A stretch of 5,890 nt of DNA from Acidobacteriaceae bacterium UBA1795 (GCA_002314435.1 DCFV01000066.1:3171-9060), one strand, 5' to 3'. Numbered from the stretch's first letter, positions 1 to 5,890 are shown. Numbers and translations: made by a program. The notes: generated by a model not told the origin, from the letters alone.

Positions 1-1884
1 CGCATCGTCATCGAGCTCAAGCGCACTGCCCAGCCTGAGATTGTTCTCAACCAGCTCTACAAGCACACGCAGATGCAGGAGAGCTTCTCCATGATCTTCC
101 TGGCCGTGCTCAATGGCCAGCCCAGGGAACTCTCGCTCGATCAGGCCATCCAGGCTTTCATCGATCATCGCGTCGACGTGGTCCAGCGCCGCACCGTCTT
201 CCTGCTGCGCAAGGCCCGCGAGCGCGAGCACATTTTGGAAGGCTACAAGATAGCGCTCGACAATCTCGACACGGTTATTCGCATCATCCGTGGTTCAGGC
301 TCGCGTGCTGAGGCTCGCGAAAACCTCTACGCCTGGGGTAAGGGTGTGGATGTCATCATCAACCTCGACCGCGTGCGCCTGCCTCACGAAGAGAAGGGCC
401 TCACGCTGCGTCAGGTCGACGCCATACTCGAATTGCAGCTCTATCGCCTCACCCAGCTTTCGGTCGACGAAATTCTCAACGAACTCGCTGAGATCCGCAA
501 GAAGATCGCCGAGTACGAAGAGATCCTCGCCAGCGACAAGAAGCTGCGCGCCGTCATCGTCAAGGAACTCGAAGAGGTGCGTGACAAGTACGGCGACGCG
601 CGTCGCTCGCAGATCATCGATGAGTCCGCCGAACTCCAGCTTGAGGACCTCATCGCCGACGAGCAGGTGGCCGTCACCGTCAGTCACCAGGGCTACCTCA
701 AGCGCACGCCCATCAGCATCTATCGCCAGCAGCGCCGCGGTGGTACCGGCCGCACCGGCATGAAGACGCGCGAAGAAGACTTTGTCTCACAGCTCATCGT
801 CGACTCCACGCACGCTTATCTGCTCTGCTTCACTAACACCGGTCGTGTCTACTGGCTCAAGGTCTACGAGATTCCCGACGTAGGTGCAGCGGGCAAGGGC
901 AAGTCCATGCAGAGTCTGCTCAACCTGCAGCCCGGCGAGAACGTCCGCACCATCCTGCCCGTGCGCGACCTCGAGGAAGAAGGCAAGTACATCTTCTTCG
1001 TCACGCGCAACGGCATTGTGAAGAAGACGCCGCTCAAGGACTTCTCCAACGTCATGGCGCGCGGCATCATCGCCATCGCCATCGACAAGGAGGACGACCT
1101 CGTCACGGCCGGCCTTACCAACGGCAAGCAGAACATATTCATCGCCACCCGGGAGGGCATGGCTATCCGCTTCCAGGAGGAGTACGACCCTGAGCGGAGT
1201 GGCATCGGCCTGCGCCCCATGGGCCGCAACGCTGCCGGCAACAAGGGCATCTCGCTCAAGCGCGGCGACTACGTCATCGGTGCGGCCATCACGGACTCCG
1301 ACGAGACCCGTGACAGGGAGCGCGACGAGTGCGCAGCCGCGCGGAATCTCACCGACAAGCTCACGGCGATGCGCAAGGCCTATTCCGACTCCAAGGACGC
1401 CCTGCAGAAGGCTCGCGAAGACCGCCGCAATGGCGCGCCCGACGACGAAGCCCTCAAGGCTGCCGACAAGGCCGCGGAGAAGGCTGTCGAAGATGCAGAG
1501 AAGGCGCTCAAGCATCTCGACGAAAAGCTCTGTGTTACGCAGTCGCTCATTCTGACCGTCACTGAGAACGGCTTCGGTAAGCGCACTGACGTGGATGAGT
1601 ATCGCCTTACCGCACGCGGAGCGCAGGGCGTGAACAATCTGAAGGCTACGCCCAAGGTTGGTAAGACTGCGTCCATCCTGCTCGTGAACGAAACGTCAGA
1701 GCTGATGGTTATCAGCCAGTGGGGCAAAATCATCCGCATCGACACCAAGCAGGTTCGTGCCGCCGGCCGCGCCACACAGGGCGTCCGTCTGCTCAACCTC
1801 GAGGATGACGATAAAGTCGCAGCCGCGGTCATCATCCCGCCCGAGGAAGCTGTCAAGGACGACGAACCGATGCTGCTGCAGTAG
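1..1884 (+). CDS. gyrA: DNA gyrase subunit A, C-terminal two thirds (5' end outside the window)
   Basis: This is the breakage-reunion and DNA-wrapping subunit of gyrase, the type IIA topoisomerase that introduces negative supercoils using ATP hydrolysed by GyrB. The frame is open from base 1, giving 627 visible residues. The catalytic Tyr domain and roughly the first 320 residues (by comparison with E. coli GyrA) are missing. Visible residues 1-75 match the end of the tower domain. About 75-215 form the long coiled coil and exit gate, with AILELQLYRLTQLS where most GyrAs have AILDMRLQRLTGLE. The GyrA box is QRRGGTG (730-750), which identifies gyrase rather than ParC; its sixth residue is Thr where Lys or Arg is usual. 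The beta-pinwheel follows, with blade signatures such as GAAGKGKS, NAAGNKGIS, ENGFGKRT, ARGAQGV and GRATQGV. About 81 extra residues (1294-1536) interrupt one blade. The tail is short and only mildly acidic (ends DDEPMLLQ). A terminator hairpin lies just downstream. The identity is secure. Confidence 0.97.
   Translation, partial: RIVIELKRTAQPEIVLNQLYKHTQMQESFSMIFLAVLNGQPRELSLDQAIQAFIDHRVDVVQRRTVFLLRKAREREHILEGYKIALDNLDTVIRIIRGSGSRAEARENLYAWGKGVDVIINLDRVRLPHEEKGLTLRQVDAILELQLYRLTQLSVDEILNELAEIRKKIAEYEEILASDKKLRAVIVKELEEVRDKYGDARRSQIIDESAELQLEDLIADEQVAVTVSHQGYLKRTPISIYRQQRRGGTGRTGMKTREEDFVSQLIVDSTHAYLLCFTNTGRVYWLKVYEIPDVGAAGKGKSMQSLLNLQPGENVRTILPVRDLEEEGKYIFFVTRNGIVKKTPLKDFSNVMARGIIAIAIDKEDDLVTAGLTNGKQNIFIATREGMAIRFQEEYDPERSGIGLRPMGRNAAGNKGISLKRGDYVIGAAITDSDETRDRERDECAAARNLTDKLTAMRKAYSDSKDALQKAREDRRNGAPDDEALKAADKAAEKAVEDAEKALKHLDEKLCVTQSLILTVTENGFGKRTDVDEYRLTARGAQGVNNLKATPKVGKTASILLVNETSELMVISQWGKIIRIDTKQVRAAGRATQGVRLLNLEDDDKVAAAVIIPPEEAVKDDEPMLLQ
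1294..1536 (+). other. Coiled-coil hairpin insert within the GyrA beta-pinwheel
   Basis: In E. coli GyrA the strand ending VVSLIV is joined by a short turn (about PRGDG) to AILTATQNGYGKRT. Here the equivalent strands, VIGAAIT and QSLILTVTENGFGKRT, are separated by about 81 residues (visible residues 432-512). The insert is almost entirely Ala, Lys, Glu, Asp, Arg and Leu. Its first half has a clean heptad series starting at LTDKL: L, L, M, Y, S, L, A at spacings 4-3-4-3-4-3. A Gly-Pro turn (RRNGAPDDE, about 1423-1449) follows. The second half has a core of mostly Ala (L, A, A, A, A, A, L at 3-4 spacing). The natural reading is two antiparallel helices projecting from a loop of one blade. The frame stays open and flanking blades are intact, so this is a real in-frame insertion and not a frameshift. 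Its role is unknown. Confidence 0.8.
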
Positions 1885-1902
1885 CCCTCGAACAGCACAA
1901 AG

Positions 1903-1933
1903 AAGGGCGTCCCGCGGGACGCCCTTTTCGTTT
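1903..1933. terminator. Intrinsic terminator between convergent genes
   Basis: A perfect 11-bp inverted repeat (1903-1913 with 1916-1926, sequence AAGGGCGTCCC and its complement) is followed on the plus strand by TTTTCGTTT. It starts 19 bases after the gyrA stop. It also lies 18 bases beyond the stop of the minus-strand glycosyltransferase. Read in that direction, the stem is followed by only a weak T-run (TCTTTGTG). The centre CCCGCGGG is self-complementary, so the real loop is probably four bases with a slightly shorter stem. It probably ends gyrA transcription efficiently, and may also serve the opposing gene. Confidence 0.85.
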
Positions 1934-1950
1934 GCTTCCATGCAGTTTCG

Positions 1951-3933
1951 CTACTGCTTTGCGAGTTTCGCCTCCAGGTCCGGCACATAGTTCCGCTGCG
2001 CGTCCGGCTCCAGCTGCTTCGCCGCGTTAAGTGCCGCCTGCCAGGCGATGCGCGCCTCGTCCTTCTGCCCTGCGACCGCAGCCGTGTCGCCCCGCGCCGT
2101 CTGGCTGATGATTTCTTCCGGATCGATTGCCACGGCCTCGCGCGCCAGTGCCAGTGCCTCGGCAGCCTGCCCCTTGCCGAGCAGGGCATAGGCATTCTGT
2201 GCGCGGCTCAGCGCGGCGGCTTGCTGCATCTGGAAAGTCCCCCGAAATACCATCACGCCGTAGTCAATCATCTCGTCCGGTTCCCGCGCCTGGAATGACC
2301 GGTACGGATTCATTGTGCCGCTGGGCCACTCGCATCCGCTCAGATCGCCCGCGCTCAGCAGCACATTGCCGTGCACCACTGCAGGTGTAACCTCTGCACC
2401 GCCCATCCAGAATGTATCGATCGTTGGCAGATGATGGCAGCTGATGCCATATATTGCTGGGTCAATCTCCGGATGCGCGAAATACGCAAACCAGCACTCC
2501 TCGCCCGGATGTCGATCCTGCCAAGCCTTCACTTGGTACAGTTGCTGCGCCCAGTCCACGTTGGCATCGCTCAGCAGGTTGTGCACATTCTTCGGCCCGC
2601 CCCACACCTCGTTTGCATAGGCAATGTAATTCGGAAACACCGTCAGCGCCGACACCGCGTGCGCCGCAATCAGGCCCAGCCTCACCCACTTCCAGTTGGC
2701 GCTCTTTTCGGCGAGCGCCGCACAGCCCGCGCCTGCCAACACAAACGTGAGCGTGTACACCGGCAGCATGTGCCGCGCGCCAATGTCCATTCCTGCCCAC
2801 ACCGCCACGCCAAAGTACACAGCCGCAGGCAACAATAGAAATGCCAGTTCGCGCCCCTTGCGTAGCTTGCCAGTCACAATCGCAAACACCGCCAGTGCCG
2901 TCAACGCCAGCAGCCCAAGCGTCGTTTTGATCAGCAGAGCAACAGGGAAGTACCACCAAACCCCGTGCGCATATACTTTGCCCAGCACGAACGTAGGATA
3001 AAACTGAGCCATCCCTTTCACATCCACCAAGCCGATGAGGTAGGACTCCGGCAGCAGGTGCAGATGCGCGATCCCCAGAATTGCCGAGGCCTGAAACGGT
3101 GTGAGCGCCTTCACCATTTCCTCCAGGTGCACGCTCATGGGCAACCCTGCCGGCCGAGCTGCATAGCGATAGCCGTAGAACACCCACAGCACCAGAACGC
3201 CGAGTACGACGATCGCTGCAAATGCGCCCGTTAGCCGAGCTGCAACCCGCACACGCGTCCCCTTCGCGGCCGTGGCCACCTCCCACACGATCAACGCCGC
3301 CAGCATCGGTGCCAGCAGTATTCCCGAGTGCTTAGTCGCCAGCAGCAGGCCTGCGGCTACGCCTGCCAGCGCTAGCCGTGCGATTGTTGGCCGCTGCACA
3401 TAGCGGTAAAACGCGTACAGGCTCGCAAGGAAGAACAGCGACACACCGATGTCCGTCGTTACCAGAGCCGAGTGGCCAATCACATTCGGATCAAAGCTGA
3501 CCAGGGCCAGTGCCGCCAGGCCGGCCCAAGGGCCGAACCACGCTCGTGCAGCGCAGAAGACCATCAACGAGAGCCCCAGCGCCAGCAGCCCCGCTGCCAG
3601 CCGCATCTTCAGCACCATGCGTCCGCTCGCGCCATCGTTTCGGGCCAGCCAGTCGCGCCCGTCCAGATAGGCTTCCACCTTGAAGTACCGCCCCTGCTCC
3701 GGCGGCAGCCAGTACGACTGTCCCAGCAGCGGCAGAGCCGCCAGCAGCTTCACCAGCGGTGGATGCTCGGGGTTCAATCCGAAGTCGCCGGCGTGCGTCA
3801 TCATGTAGCCGGCAAACATGTGGTCGCCTTCATCAAACGTCAGCGACTCCCGCTGCACCACGTAAACCGTCTGCGCCGCCTGCAAGGCGAGCAGCACCGC
3901 CACAATGAGCCAAGTCCACTTCTTGTCGTTCAC
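1951..3933 (-). CDS. PMT-like GT-C (GT39-type) membrane glycosyltransferase with C-terminal TPR-like tail
   Basis: This is a predicted integral inner-membrane enzyme of 660 residues. The family moves a sugar from a polyprenyl-phosphate carrier to a protein or envelope glycan on the outer face of the membrane; the acceptor here is unknown. After TM1 (about 6-26) comes an extracytoplasmic loop with D34-E35, the acidic pair typical of GT-C active sites, and H57-PPL. About ten hydrophobic segments follow to about residue 435. Other marks seen in this family are GARH (385-388), PNYIAYANE before a GGP turn, and SDANVDWAQQL (from 455), a version of the common S-N-LDWGQDL. The soluble part is followed by a TPR-like helical pair (about 576-643). 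I chose the GTG at 3933: AAAGG lies 9 bases upstream, and a TATAAT box overlaps the alternative TTG (3969), which would be upstream of the transcript. It is convergent with gyrA and divergent from the M15-like gene. Family is confident, substrate is not. Confidence 0.85.
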   Translation of the reverse strand: MNDKKWTWLIVAVLLALQAAQTVYVVQRESLTFDEGDHMFAGYMMTHAGDFGLNPEHPPLVKLLAALPLLGQSYWLPPEQGRYFKVEAYLDGRDWLARNDGASGRMVLKMRLAAGLLALGLSLMVFCAARAWFGPWAGLAALALVSFDPNVIGHSALVTTDIGVSLFFLASLYAFYRYVQRPTIARLALAGVAAGLLLATKHSGILLAPMLAALIVWEVATAAKGTRVRVAARLTGAFAAIVVLGVLVLWVFYGYRYAARPAGLPMSVHLEEMVKALTPFQASAILGIAHLHLLPESYLIGLVDVKGMAQFYPTFVLGKVYAHGVWWYFPVALLIKTTLGLLALTALAVFAIVTGKLRKGRELAFLLLPAAVYFGVAVWAGMDIGARHMLPVYTLTFVLAGAGCAALAEKSANWKWVRLGLIAAHAVSALTVFPNYIAYANEVWGGPKNVHNLLSDANVDWAQQLYQVKAWQDRHPGEECWFAYFAHPEIDPAIYGISCHHLPTIDTFWMGGAEVTPAVVHGNVLLSAGDLSGCEWPSGTMNPYRSFQAREPDEMIDYGVMVFRGTFQMQQAAALSRAQNAYALLGKGQAAEALALAREAVAIDPEEIISQTARGDTAAVAGQKDEARIAWQAALNAAKQLEPDAQRNYVPDLEAKLAKQ

Positions 3934-3942
3934 TACGAAAGA

Positions 3943-3947
3943 CCTTT
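3943..3947 (-). promoter_or_regulatory. Ribosome binding site that favours the GTG start of the glycosyltransferase
   Basis: On the minus strand AAAGG lies 9 bases before the GTG at 3933-3931, with a second purine run (GAAAGGG, 3949-3955) just upstream. The in-frame TTG at 3969 has no purine-rich sequence before it. The protein from the GTG begins with a short charged stretch (NDKK) directly before the first membrane helix, a normal N-terminus for this kind of protein. Confidence 0.5.
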
Positions 3948-3968
3948 GCCCTTTCAGGAATGCCGGCA

Positions 3969-3995
3969 ATTATAGTTACTCACTGGAGTTGTCTG
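3969..3995 (-). promoter_or_regulatory. Predicted sigma-70-type promoter of the glycosyltransferase gene
   Basis: The minus strand carries a perfect TATAAT (3969-3974). The best -35 match is CAGACA (3990-3995, four of six bases), but its spacing of 15 is short, so the -35 is weak or displaced. Transcription would begin near 3962, giving a leader of about 30 bases to the GTG start. An 8-bp palindrome, TGCCGGCA (3961-3968), covers the predicted start point. It could be an operator, but a palindrome this short is also expected by chance. Confidence 0.5.
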
Positions 3996-4104
3996 CTGTG
4001 CGTTCTTGCCCTGGCGCCGTACCAGCATGAGCGGCGCAGATTATCAGACAAATCCGCACCTCTTCAGGTACTCGATTCGACGTCTCCCGCGTCTTACACT
4101 AAAG

Positions 4105-5223
4105 ATGCTCACGATTCTCCGCAGTCTCCCAACGATGCGGACAGCTGTTCTCGCAGTCATATTGGCTTTATTCTTTACCGGCTCAAGCACCTGCCTTGCT
4201 GCGTCGCGCCCCCATGCGCATCGCCAGGTCGCATCTGCATCGCACGCGAAGGCCAAGACCCATGCCAGGTCCCCGCGCGCCGGAAAGCAGACTGCTGCAG
4301 GGCCTGTGCGCAAATCCGCGCGTGCCTCCACCCACGAATCTGTCGCGATTCGTGCCAGCAAGAAGCGAGGTGCCACGCTGTGCCATCAGGTCAGCCTTAC
4401 GCGTGCTCGTGGAACGCGCCGCGTCGAAGCGCAACCGGCGCCGGCGTCCCCCGCACCTGCGCGTAGCAGTCTCGCCTCGCAAGAGCAAACAGCGGAGGCA
4501 CCAATCGCTCCTGCTCCAGCGTCAGCCCCGGCAGCAGTGCCGCCTGCCGCTGAGCCGCAGCCTTCTTCCACGACCGCCGCGGTCAGTTCCATCCCGCTCC
4601 ATACCCCCATCGTCGCCATGGCGCCCCTCCGCGGATCCATGGAGTCGCTTGTGCGCCAGAACGAGAAGACCGACGCAGATAACCTGGAGCGCATCGAGAA
4701 CGACATTGATCTTGAAGACCGCATTGCCCACGGCGTGCTGGTGCCGGTGCCCATCTCTCAGGCGCTTGTGGTGAACCCCAACCTGCCGCAGAATCGCCGC
4801 TACTGCCGTCCCTGGACCGCCAGTTTCCTCGCGGATCTTGCGCGGGCCCACCAGGCCGAGTTCCACCGGTCCTTCACCGTCAGTTCGGCCGTACGCACCG
4901 TCGAATACCAGAAGCGGCTCATGCGCACCAACGGCAACGCAGCGGCTGCCGAGGGCGACGTGGCCAGCCCGCACCTCACCGGCGCCACCATCGACATCGC
5001 CAAGAGTGGACTCTCCCGCAGCGAAATCTACTGGATGCGTAACCGCCTCAACGCTCTCCAGGAAGACGGAAAGATCGACGTCGAGGAAGAGTTCCACCAG
5101 GCCTGCTTCCACATCACGGTCTACAAGAGCTACATTGGTGCTGGCCCGCTGCACAAGCCGCACCACGCCGCGCCGTCGGACAACGCCGACAGCCCTGTAT
5201 CCGCTCCCACCGAAGGCCAGTAA
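4105..5223 (+). CDS. Secreted protein with M15-like (VanY/LAS-type, DUF5715-like) putative zinc peptidase domain
   Basis: This is a predicted exported protein of 372 residues. Residues 11-33 form a signal peptide: Met-Arg, a hydrophobic core AVLAVILALFF, then a small-residue end with cleavage near A32 or A33. Cys30 does not sit in a proper lipobox. Residues 33 to about 105 are basic and low in complexity (His, Arg, Lys, Ala). Residues 110-170 are Ala/Pro-rich. The folded domain is about 190-350. It has SSAVRT..YQ (R264, Q269) and SPHLTGATIDI, with H290 and D297 at the exact spacing of the SxHxxGxxxD zinc motif of M15 D-Ala-D-Ala carboxypeptidases. EEFH (328-331) and CFH (H336) then offer the catalytic Glu and third His. 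C234 and C334 could form a disulfide. If active it would trim or cleave peptidoglycan peptides in the periplasm. I recall similar proteins annotated DUF5715, without proven activity. The start is uncertain: ATG 4105 or ATG 4135, neither with a clear ribosome site. Confidence 0.75.
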   Translation: MLTILRSLPTMRTAVLAVILALFFTGSSTCLAASRPHAHRQVASASHAKAKTHARSPRAGKQTAAGPVRKSARASTHESVAIRASKKRGATLCHQVSLTRARGTRRVEAQPAPASPAPARSSLASQEQTAEAPIAPAPASAPAAVPPAAEPQPSSTTAAVSSIPLHTPIVAMAPLRGSMESLVRQNEKTDADNLERIENDIDLEDRIAHGVLVPVPISQALVVNPNLPQNRRYCRPWTASFLADLARAHQAEFHRSFTVSSAVRTVEYQKRLMRTNGNAAAAEGDVASPHLTGATIDIAKSGLSRSEIYWMRNRLNALQEDGKIDVEEEFHQACFHITVYKSYIGAGPLHKPHHAAPSDNADSPVSAPTEGQ

Positions 5224-5247
5224 GCCGCCCGCTTCCTTCGCTGTCTG

Positions 5248-5285
5248 TCCCAGGTCTCGTCCGGTGCAGCGGATGAGACCTGGGA
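5248..5285 (+). terminator. Strong stem-loop after the M15-like gene, lacking a T-run
   Basis: Bases 5248-5263 pair with 5270-5285 to make a 16-bp stem (one G-T pair, otherwise perfect) with the six-base loop GTGCAG. It begins 25 bases after the stop codon of the secreted protein gene. The position suggests a transcript end or a hairpin protecting the mRNA 3' end. The sequence after it (ATGCGCCC) has no T-run, and neither does the opposite strand, so it is not a textbook intrinsic terminator. The hairpin itself is certain; its role is not. Confidence 0.55.
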
Positions 5286-5517
5286 ATGCGCCCTGCCTGC
5301 TACGTCAGCACATCCTCCAAAAATCTCCATGCCCATATCCGCGTTCAACGGTACAATCGCGGCGAAGTAAATTTCTCTCAACGCATACAGCTGACGGGCC
5401 GCATCCGGCGTACAGTGGTTCGAAGCTCCTCGCGTCGGTTGTGAGGGCTCCTGGGCTCAAGAGCGTGGAGGGGTTACTTCTGCGCATTCATTCGGCATTT
5501 TTCAGAGAGGCGGAATC
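5286..5517 (+). other. Intergenic leader region before the YIP1-family gene
   Basis: I see no gene here on either strand. A possible -10 element, TACAAT (5352-5357), has no good -35 partner. If used, it would give a leader of about 150 bases. The last part holds a short repeated GGGCTC (5448-5461 region) and TTTTT just before the ribosome binding site. I did not recognise a riboswitch or a small RNA. Confidence 0.35.
5504..5510 (+). promoter_or_regulatory. Ribosome binding site of the YIP1-family gene
   Basis: The purine run AGAGAGG lies 7 bases before the ATG at 5518. It is the clearest Shine-Dalgarno on the plus strand in this window and fixes the start of the last gene. Confidence 0.6.
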
Positions 5518-5890
5518 ATGAGCGATCCTGAAGTGCAGTCCGTAGAAACGCAGTCGGCAGGCCTTTCCCAGCTGCAGCGCGTGGTCAACACCTTCACCGC
5601 ACCATCGAAAACCTTCGAAGATATCAAGCGCGGCCACAAGAGCTGGTGGCTGCCGTTCGTCCTCATGGCGGTTGTCGGCTACATCCTCTTTGCCGCTGTC
5701 TCCATGAAGATCGGCATGCAGCAGGTTGTCGACAATCAGATCCACCTCAACCCGGCGCAGGAAGAAAAGCTCGCCCAGGCTTCTCCCGAGCAGCGCGCAC
5801 TCTCGGCGAAGATTTCGTTCTACGTCACTGAGGGCGTCTTCATCGCGAATCCCGCACTGGTACTGGCCATTGTGGCGCTTGGCTCGCTCG
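5518..5890 (+). CDS. YIP1-family membrane protein, N-terminal part (3' end outside the window)
   Basis: The frame opens at an ATG with a good ribosome binding site and stays open to the right edge: 124 full codons, no stop. The first 20 residues are polar. Then comes LQRVVNTFTAPSKTFEDIKR, followed by a Trp-Trp-Leu-Pro entry into the first membrane helix (about residues 44-63). This arrangement (a short amphipathic segment with F-x-x-P-x-x-x-F, then SWW-P and a helix) is typical of bacterial YIP1-family (Yip1/YIF1-like) proteins. A soluble loop of about 40 charged residues follows, then a second hydrophobic segment (from about residue 107) that runs off the end. Full members usually have four or five membrane helices. 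The function of bacterial members is not established. Family assignment is from recognised motif style in a partial protein. Confidence 0.75.
   Translation, partial: MSDPEVQSVETQSAGLSQLQRVVNTFTAPSKTFEDIKRGHKSWWLPFVLMAVVGYILFAAVSMKIGMQQVVDNQIHLNPAQEEKLAQASPEQRALSAKISFYVTEGVFIANPALVLAIVALGSL

Larger units (their letters stand above)
3934..4104. other. Divergent intergenic region
   Basis: These 171 bases separate the starts of the minus-strand glycosyltransferase and the plus-strand M15-like gene, so they should hold both promoters. The glycosyltransferase promoter is visible (TATAAT on the minus strand). On the plus strand I see no convincing -35/-10 pair. A weak TACACT at 4095-4100 would place the transcript start at or near the ATG at 4105, and would suit the internal ATG at 4135 better. 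The plus-strand frame stays open back to a TTG at 4006, but that extension (Arg, Pro and polar residues, no Shine-Dalgarno) looks non-coding. Confidence 0.5.

Noticed and set aside
787..1515. Long minus-strand open frame opposite gyrA (242 codons)
   Set aside because: It is antisense to a secure gyrA reading frame. GC-rich codon use on one strand commonly leaves the opposite strand open. No recognisable domain, ribosome site or promoter supports it.
1380..2195. Minus-strand open frame spanning the gyrA end and the start of the intergenic region (271 codons)
   Set aside because: It crosses the terminator and overlaps two well-supported genes, and its product is Arg/Ser/Ala-rich without any family resemblance.
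2462..3286. Second minus-strand frame inside the glycosyltransferase gene (274 codons)
   Set aside because: It lies within the membrane enzyme gene in another frame. Its product is Gly/Cys/Arg-rich with no membrane or domain pattern, as expected of an off-frame reading.
4006..4104. N-terminal extension of the secreted protein from a TTG start
   Set aside because: The extension lacks a ribosome site and would put about 40 polar and basic residues before the signal peptide. The ATG at 4105 or 4135 gives a normal export signal.
4196..4774. Overlapping plus-strand frame inside the secreted protein gene, considered as a sign of frameshift
   Set aside because: Its product is Arg/Pro/Ser-rich. The main frame gives a continuous signal peptide, linker and conserved domain, so there is no frameshift.
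5130..5381. Minus-strand open frame beginning in the last intergenic region (83 codons)
   Set aside because: Most of it is antisense to the secreted protein gene, and no ribosome site or family resemblance is visible.
5411..5430. GGTTCGA resembling a tRNA T-loop
   Set aside because: The flanking bases do not form the 5-bp T-stem, and no acceptor, D or anticodon arms are found around it.
1..5890. CRISPR arrays, insertion sequences, integrase or attachment sites, toxin-antitoxin or defence genes
   Set aside because: I found no regularly spaced repeats, terminal inverted repeats, transposase or recombinase motifs, and no defence-type domains on either strand.

Overview
The window looks like a piece of ordinary chromosome from a GC-rich soil-type bacterium. 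An acidobacterium (Terriglobales/Acidobacteriaceae) is my best guess. That rests on the flavour of the GyrA, of the PMT-like membrane glycosyltransferase, of the secreted M15-like protein and of the YIP1-family protein. It is an inference from recognised protein styles, not from a database match.

Layout: (1) 1-1884, plus strand, is the 3' two thirds of gyrA (DNA gyrase subunit A), cut by the left edge. It runs from the tower/coiled-coil region through the GyrA box and the C-terminal DNA-wrapping beta-pinwheel. The pinwheel carries an unusual insert of about 80 residues that reads as an antiparallel coiled-coil hairpin. (2) 1903-1933 is a perfect 11-bp stem-loop with a T-run, lying between the convergent ends of gyrA and the next gene. 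(3) 1951-3933, minus strand, is a multi-pass GT-C (GT39/PMT-like) glycosyltransferase with a C-terminal TPR-like tail, preceded by a perfect TATAAT box. (4) 3934-4104 is the divergent intergenic region. (5) 4105-5223, plus strand, is a secreted protein: signal peptide, long basic then Ala/Pro-rich linker, then a domain with the zinc-site pattern of M15 (VanY/LAS-type) D-Ala-D-Ala peptidases. (6) 5224-5517 is intergenic, with a strong 16-bp hairpin just after the stop and the leader of the next gene. (7) 5518-5890, plus strand, is the start of a YIP1-family membrane protein, cut by the right edge.

The genes do not form one operon. gyrA is a housekeeping gene that happens to sit here. The glycosyltransferase and the M15-like protein are divergently transcribed, and both probably act at the cell envelope, but nothing in the sequence ties them to one pathway. 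I found no mobile element, CRISPR array, RNA gene or multi-gene novel system. The observation most worth following is the coiled-coil hairpin built into the gyrase pinwheel.
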